64,000 nucleotides of DNA from Gardnerella coleohominis (GTDB lineage: Bacteria > Actinomycetota > Actinomycetes > Actinomycetales > Bifidobacteriaceae), in the NCBI RefSeq assembly GCF_002896555.1, contig NZ_MNLH01000001.1, positions 186,001-250,000 of the forward strand. The letters are read 5' to 3'. Positions 58,939 to 64,000 of the stretch are shown here, in pieces. The notes beneath the pieces are model-generated. The model was given only the letters and a program-made list of their open reading frames with translations, ran no database searches and was not told the DNA's origin. The translations under genes were made by a program, and so were the position numbers. Position 1 is the first letter of the stretch, and each line of letters starts with the position of its first letter.

Positions 58939-61900
58939 ATGCCAAAACGTACTGATATTAAGTCGGTTATGGTAATTGGTTCTGGCCCTATTGTTATTGG
59001 TCAGGCTGCAGAATTTGATTATTCAGGAACTCAAGCTTGCCGCGTGCTTCGCGAAGAAGGAATTCGCGTTATCTTAGTCAACTCTAATCCGGCTACGATT
59101 ATGACAGACCCGGAACTTGCAGACGCAACATACATTGAGCCAATTGACACATCGATTCTGGAGAGAATTATTGCGAAGGAGCGTCCGGATGCGCTTCTTC
59201 CAACACTCGGCGGACAAACCGCTCTTAATGCGGCAATGGATTTGGGCCGTGCAGGAATACTCGAAAAATATAACGTTGAGCTTATTGGTGCTTCTTTGGA
59301 AGCAATCGACCGCGGTGAAGATCGCGAGCTTTTCAAAAAAGTTGTTGAAAAAGCTGGAGCTGAGTCAGCAAAATCCTTTATTGCTCACTCAATCGAAGAA
59401 GTAGACAAAATTGTTGAAACTTTAGGATACCCGGTAGTAGTACGTCCAAGCTTCACAATGGGCGGCTTAGGTTCTGGTATTGCTCACAATGAGGAAGAAC
59501 TTCATCGCATTGCAGGAGCCGGCATTCACTATTCTCCAACAAACGAAGTGCTTATTGAAGAAGGCATTGAAGGCTGGAAGGAATTTGAGCTTGAGCTTAT
59601 GCGCGACGCAAAAGATAACGTCGTAGTTGTTTGCCCAATTGAAAATGTTGATCCTGTAGGCGTGCACACTGGTGACTCGATTACAGTTGCTCCTTGCTTT
59701 ACTCTTACAGACCGCGAATACCAGAAGATGCGCGATATTGGTATCGCTATTATTCGAGGCGTTGGAGTTGACACCGGCGGTTGCAATATTCAGTTTGCAA
59801 TCAACCCTCAAACTGGTCGCATTATTGTAATCGAAATGAACCCGCGCGTATCTCGTTCTTCCGCACTCGCATCTAAAGCAACCGGCTTCCCAATCGCAAA
59901 AATTGCAACGAAACTTGCTCTTGGCTACACTTTGGACGAAATTCAAAACGATATTACGCGTTCAACTCCTGCAAGCTTCGAGCCAACAATCGACTACGTT
60001 GTAACAAAGATTCCGCGCTTTGCTTTCGAAAAGTTCCCAGGAGCAGACACTACGCTTACAACTTCTATGAAGTCAGTTGGCGAAGCAATGGCTTTGGCTG
60101 GAAACTTCCAGGAATCTCTTGGAAAAGCAATGCGCTCAATCGACAAACGTCACTCATGCTTTAGCTGGAATGGCGAGCGCCCAAGCAAGGAAGAAGTTAA
60201 TAAGCTTCTTGAAGAAATGCACACTCCAACAGAGCATCGCTACTTGCAAATCCAGCGCGCACTATGGGGTGGAGCAACGCCAGAGCAGATTTTTGCAGCA
60301 ACAAAGATTGACCCATGGTTTGTTGAGCAGTTGGCGCAAATTAACGAGACTGCGCTCGCAGTTCGTGAAGCTGAAACCTTAACTCCTAAGGTTTTGAAGC
60401 GTGCTAAGCTTGCTGGCCTTTCAGACGTTCAAATTGCGCATTTGCGTAATCTTGGCGACGAAGGTGAAAACATGGTTCGTGAGCTTCGTTGGGCTTACGG
60501 TTTGCGCCCTGTTTACAAGACTGTCGATACTTGCGCAGCAGAGTTTGATGCAGCAACTCCGTACTACTATTCTTGCTATGCTGACGAAAGCGAGCTTAAG
60601 AAGCGCGATCGCGAAGCTGTGATTATCCTTGGCTCTGGTCCAAACAGAATTGGACAGGGCATTGAGTTTGATTACACTTGCGTTCACGCTGTTCAGGAAT
60701 TGGGTAAGGATTACGACACTATTATGGTTAATTGCAATCCTGAAACAGTTTCTACAGATTACGATATGTCTGATCGCCTTTACTTTGAGCCGCTTACTTT
60801 CGAAGACGTGCTTGAAATTTACGAAGCAGAAAAGAAGCTTGGACCAGTTAAGGGTGTGATTGTGCAGCTTGGTGGTCAAACTCCACTTTCGCTTGCTGCT
60901 CGTCTTAAAGCTGCAGGAGTTCCAATTTTGGGAACTACTCCTGAGGCCATTGATTTGGCGGAAAACCGTGAGCTTTTCGGCGAGGTTCTTCGTCAAGAAG
61001 GCATGAATGCTCCTCGCTACGGCACAGCTTTGAGCTTAGAGGAAGCAAAAGATGCAGCTCACGCAATCGGTTACCCGGTTCTTGTACGCCCAAGTTACGT
61101 ACTTGGCGGTCGTGGCATGGAAATCGTGTACGATGACGCTCAACTTGCAAAGTATGTTGATCGCGCTTTGGAAGAAGCTAGAGCAGACACGGTTGTTTCT
61201 GGACGTTTGCCTTCGCCGCTTTTAATCGATAAGTTCCTTCAGGACGCCATTGAAATCGATGTTGACGCGCTTTACGACGGCAACGAGCTTTATATTGGCG
61301 GCATTATGGAGCATGTCGAGGAAGCTGGCGTGCACTCTGGTGACGCTGCTTGTACTCTTCCTCCAAGCACGCTTTCTGACGATCAGATTCGTCGTCTTCG
61401 TGAAGGCACGCTTTCGATTGCGCGCGGCTGCTCTGTGCGCGGTCTTATTAACGTGCAGTATGCTTTTATGGCAAATACTTTGTACGTAATTGAGGCAAAT
61501 CCTCGAGCATCTCGTACTGTTCCGTTTGCTTCTAAAGCTACTGGAGTTGCTCTTGCTAAAGCTGCTGCAAGAATTATGGCCGGTGAAACCATTGCCCAAC
61601 AGCGCAAGCGCGGACTTCTTCTCCCACAAGGAGATGGCGGAGATATTCACCCAGGTCAGCAGGTTGCTATTAAAGCTTCTGTGTTGCCGTTCAAACGCTT
61701 CCGCACTCCTGTTGGTCGTACGGTTGATATTTTGCTTGGACCTGAAATGCGTTCTACTGGTGAGGTTATGGGCTTCGACCGCGACTTCCCACATGCTTTT
61801 GCTAAGAGCCAACTTGCAGCATACAAGGGTGGTTTGCCTACCAGCGGAAACGTTTTTGTGTCCGTAAGTGATGCAGATAAGCGTCAACTTCCGCTTCTTG

Positions 61901-62328
61901 CAGTTCGTTTAGTTGAACTTGGCTTTACGATTTGGGCTACTGAAGGTACTGCTTCTGTACTTCGTCGTTATGGCATTGATTCTGTGATTGTCGACAAGAT
62001 TTCTAGCAAGGGCGACACAGCGAAAGATGTGCGTAACAGCGAGCAAGTACACGAAAGAATCGGCAAGAATGTTGTAGAGCTTATCGAAAATGGTAAGATT
62101 GACATGGTATTGAATACTCCGAATTCAAGAGGATCTCGTACTGATGGTTATGCCATTCGTGCGGCAGCAGTAGCAGCAGATCTTCCTCAATTCACTACGA
62201 TTACTGAGTTTGCACCAGTTTTGATGGCAATTGAAGCTGTTAAGAACAATGATTATCAAGTGATGAGTATTCAGGAACATGCAAAGCAATTATTTGCTAT
62301 AGAGCAAGCTGAAGCTAAAGAAAGTTGA
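58939..62328 (+). CDS. carB: Carbamoyl phosphate synthase large subunit
   Basis: It makes carbamoyl phosphate from bicarbonate, ammonia and two ATP. At 1129 residues it has the two homologous ATP-grasp halves: [14 protein letters not shown] in the first and [15 protein letters not shown] in the second. Each half is preceded by a GSGPxxIGQ-type pre-ATP-grasp motif, and a C-terminal MGS-like allosteric domain lies near 990-1110. It is slightly longer than E. coli CarB (1073). AAGGAAAGAG is upstream. Confidence 0.97.
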   Translation: MPKRTDIKSVMVIGSGPIVIGQAAEFDYSGTQACRVLREEGIRVILVNSNPATIMTDPELADATYIEPIDTSILERIIAKERPDALLPTLGGQTALNAAMDLGRAGILEKYNVELIGASLEAIDRGEDRELFKKVVEKAGAESAKSFIAHSIEEVDKIVETLGYPVVVRPSFTMGGLGSGIAHNEEELHRIAGAGIHYSPTNEVLIEEGIEGWKEFELELMRDAKDNVVVVCPIENVDPVGVHTGDSITVAPCFTLTDREYQKMRDIGIAIIRGVGVDTGGCNIQFAINPQTGRIIVIEMNPRVSRSSALASKATGFPIAKIATKLALGYTLDEIQNDITRSTPASFEPTIDYVVTKIPRFAFEKFPGADTTLTTSMKSVGEAMALAGNFQESLGKAMRSIDKRHSCFSWNGERPSKEEVNKLLEEMHTPTEHRYLQIQRALWGGATPEQIFAATKIDPWFVEQLAQINETALAVREAETLTPKVLKRAKLAGLSDVQIAHLRNLGDEGENMVRELRWAYGLRPVYKTVDTCAAEFDAATPYYYSCYADESELKKRDREAVIILGSGPNRIGQGIEFDYTCVHAVQELGKDYDTIMVNCNPETVSTDYDMSDRLYFEPLTFEDVLEIYEAEKKLGPVKGVIVQLGGQTPLSLAARLKAAGVPILGTTPEAIDLAENRELFGEVLRQEGMNAPRYGTALSLEEAKDAAHAIGYPVLVRPSYVLGGRGMEIVYDDAQLAKYVDRALEEARADTVVSGRLPSPLLIDKFLQDAIEIDVDALYDGNELYIGGIMEHVEEAGVHSGDAACTLPPSTLSDDQIRRLREGTLSIARGCSVRGLINVQYAFMANTLYVIEANPRASRTVPFASKATGVALAKAAARIMAGETIAQQRKRGLLLPQGDGGDIHPGQQVAIKASVLPFKRFRTPVGRTVDILLGPEMRSTGEVMGFDRDFPHAFAKSQLAAYKGGLPTSGNVFVSVSDADKRQLPLLAVRLVELGFTIWATEGTASVLRRYGIDSVIVDKISSKGDTAKDVRNSEQVHERIGKNVVELIENGKIDMVLNTPNSRGSRTDGYAIRAAAVAADLPQFTTITEFAPVLMAIEAVKNNDYQVMSIQEHAKQLFAIEQAEAKES

Positions 62329-62338
62329 GCACTATAAC

Positions 62339-63244
62339 ATGACCGGAACCATAGGCGATCAAGAATTACAAGCACAACGATCTGATTTTGGTTTGCGTTT
62401 AAAAAACGCTATGGCCAAATATGGTCCGCTATGCGTAGGCATTGATCCTCATCGCAAAATGTTGCTTAATTGGGGATATGAGATGGATGCGCAAGGTGCT
62501 GAGCTATTCTCTATGCGTATGCTTCAGGCCATGAATGGTAGGGCAGCAGCAGTTAAATTCCAATCTAGCATGTTTGAGCGCTACGGTTCTAAAGGATTCG
62601 CAGCGCTCGAACGCGTGCTGTATGCTGCACGTCAAATGGATGTTATTACGATTGTCGATTGTGGACATGGTGGTTTGTCTACTACTATTTCTGCTTTAGC
62701 TGATGCTTATTTTAAGCCTGGAGCTCCGCTTATGGCCGATGCTATAACGCTGCTTCCATATTATGGCGCTCGTTCTATGAGTAGTCTTATTAATGAAGCC
62801 TTAAACAACGGTTGCGGAGTATTTATTGCATCTCTTACATCTAATCGTGAAGGCGCTAATCTTCAAACAGCTATACGACAAAACGGAAGCTATCGCGGAC
62901 ATACTGTTGCTCACGGTATAGCTCAAACAGCTCAAAGCTTTAACAATAACACTAAAGGCATGGGTTCTGTTGGCTTGATTGTTGGAGCTACTATCGGCGA
63001 TTGGATGAATGGTGGGGACGTAGATCTTACAAGCTTTACTGGCCCAATTCTTTCTCCAGGCTACGGTTGGCAGGGTGCTGAAGCAAGCGATCTTAAAACT
63101 GTGTTTGCTGGAACTCACGGAAATGTTTTAGTCACTGTTTCACGTTCCATTGCTTCCCATGGTCCAGATATTGGTTCTCTTTCGGCGGCAACTGAGCGTA
63201 TTGCTTGGGATATTCGTCAAGCTTTGATGTATTCGGAATCTTAA
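62339..63244 (+). CDS. PyrF-like protein with degenerate active site
   Basis: This 301-residue protein follows the mycobacterial-type PyrF layout along its length: GPLCVGIDPHRKMLLNW, AAVKFQSSMFERYGSKGF, LMADAITLLPYYG, GVFIASLTSNREG and FTGPILSPGYGWQG. The catalytic DxKxxD block (residues 107-113) reads D-C-G-H-G-G-L instead of D-A-K-R-G-D-I, so the Lys and second Asp are gone. It lies 11 bases after carB and before gmk, the usual site of pyrF in some actinobacteria. Decarboxylase activity is unlikely. A regulatory or altered function is possible, as is early decay, but the frame is intact. Confidence 0.85.
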   Translation: MTGTIGDQELQAQRSDFGLRLKNAMAKYGPLCVGIDPHRKMLLNWGYEMDAQGAELFSMRMLQAMNGRAAAVKFQSSMFERYGSKGFAALERVLYAARQMDVITIVDCGHGGLSTTISALADAYFKPGAPLMADAITLLPYYGARSMSSLINEALNNGCGVFIASLTSNREGANLQTAIRQNGSYRGHTVAHGIAQTAQSFNNNTKGMGSVGLIVGATIGDWMNGGDVDLTSFTGPILSPGYGWQGAEASDLKTVFAGTHGNVLVTVSRSIASHGPDIGSLSAATERIAWDIRQALMYSES

Positions 63245-63390
63245 ACTCTAATTAACAAAAAATAATAAATTCGCAATGTACTAGAAACGTAAAATGCGTT
63301 AAAGTATTAGAATATTTAATATTCTCGTTTAAAAGTATTGTTAAACTAGAATTTAATAGAAGTTATTATTGTTAATGGGGTGCGATTAAG

Positions 63391-63999
63391 ATGACCGATG
63401 CAACTTACATACGAGGCGGAGTTCGTAAGCGTAGGCTAATTGTTCTTACCGGTCCTACTGCAGCAGGTAAAGGCACTGTTGAAGGCGCTTTGCGCGAAAG
63501 GCACCCAAATATTTGGCTTTCTGTTTCTGCAACTACTCGCGCTCCTAGACCAGGTGAGTTTAATGGAATTCACTATTGGTTTTTGGACGAAGAAGAGTTT
63601 AATCGTCGAGTAAAAAATGGCGAGTTTTTGGAAACTGCACTAGTTCACGGAATGGCTCATTATGGCACTCTTCTTCAGCCTGTTTTAGATCATATTGAGC
63701 AAAATATTCCTACTCTTCTAGAAATTGATTTACAAGGTGCAAGACGAGTTAAGCAAGAAGCATCTCGATTAGGATTAGACGTTGTTTATGTATTCATTGC
63801 TCCTCCAAGTTTTGAAGAACTTAAGAGGAGACTAATTGGAAGGGGTACTGAAACTCCTGAACAGCAGGCAAAACGTCTAGAAACAGCAAAAGTTGAAATG
63901 GCTGCTGCTGGCGAATTTGATGTTGTAATTGTTAACGACGATGTAAATCGTGCCGCAAACGAATTGTGGGATGTAATCGCTAAAGAATACGACCTATAG
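63391..63999 (+). CDS. gmk: Guanylate kinase
   Basis: It phosphorylates GMP to GDP. The P-loop is TGPTAAGKGT (residues 20-29). GMP-binding residues lie in SVSATTRAPRPGEFNGIHYW and LLEIDLQGARRVK, with a lid region near IGRGTETPEQQAKRL. The 202-residue gene is complete; its TAG ends one base before the window edge. It has its own 146-base upstream spacer. Confidence 0.96.
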   Translation: MTDATYIRGGVRKRRLIVLTGPTAAGKGTVEGALRERHPNIWLSVSATTRAPRPGEFNGIHYWFLDEEEFNRRVKNGEFLETALVHGMAHYGTLLQPVLDHIEQNIPTLLEIDLQGARRVKQEASRLGLDVVYVFIAPPSFEELKRRLIGRGTETPEQQAKRLETAKVEMAAAGEFDVVIVNDDVNRAANELWDVIAKEYDL

Positions 64000-64000
64000 A

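Noticed and set aside
59031-59946. Antisense open frames across carB
   Set aside because: They are shadows of a strongly supported gene with biased codons; no initiation signals or recognisable domains.

Overview
The window looks like a chromosomal segment of a low-GC member of the Bifidobacteriaceae, most likely Gardnerella. This is inferred from gene content and composition, not from a database match. Actinobacterial markers include a SepH-type septation protein, a DUF4193 zinc-ribbon protein upstream of dut, paired clpP1/clpP2, long-form L25 (CTC type) and a mycobacterial-type PyrF next to carAB and gmk. The pflB/pflA pair and a ThiE-ThiC fusion fit bifidobacteria. The DNA is clearly AT-rich by eye, well below typical Bifidobacterium. 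GTG and TTG starts are common and the single tRNA gene does not encode CCA. I see no phage, insertion sequence, CRISPR array or rRNA.

Layout: 1-4.5 kb holds a sepH fragment diverging from DUF4193-dut and the (p)ppGpp enzyme rel. 4.7-10.2 kb, on the minus strand, holds a TPP-riboswitch-controlled thiEC gene and the methionine importer metQ / metN-metI. 10.5-19.8 kb holds nadE, pflB-pflA, a polytopic membrane protein, an RNase D and trigger factor. 20-27.4 kb holds a ClC channel, a YQN-repeat membrane protein, clpP1-clpP2, tRNA-Arg(ACG), nhaA, a LOG-family hydrolase and an isolated SdhB-type iron-sulfur protein. 27.5-33.8 kb is a ribosome/RNA cluster, rsmE, HIT, phoH, ybeY, a CNNM/CorC-type protein, a newly noticed 37-residue cationic peptide ORF, and era. 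33.9-40.6 kb, on the minus strand, holds a 1422-residue coiled-coil surface protein and a long-chain acyl-CoA ligase. 41-48.3 kb holds rplY with a structured leader, ilvE, a TRIC-type channel, a small membrane protein and glnE. 48.4-64 kb holds pyrB-pyrC-pyrF-pyrK-pyrD-pyrE, a membrane protein, efp, nusB, carA-carB, a second PyrF-like gene and gmk. Together pyrBCFKDE and carAB cover every step from bicarbonate/glutamine to UMP.

The most striking observation is a tract of ten C residues (minus strand, 38356-38347). It lies exactly between a good -35 (TTGATA) and a good -10 (TACAAT) upstream of the large surface protein. This is the architecture of a slipped-strand, phase-variable promoter. Other notable points are the 37-residue peptide (+14, no acidic residue, period-4 hydrophobic pattern) at 32282-32395; a PyrB fused only to a PyrI-type zinc module; a PyrF paralogue beside carB that has lost the catalytic Lys/Asp motif; a ThiE domain lacking most of its catalytic motifs; a MetN lacking the methionine-sensing C-terminal domain; and an rplY leader with two mutually exclusive helices, one of which covers the Shine-Dalgarno sequence.
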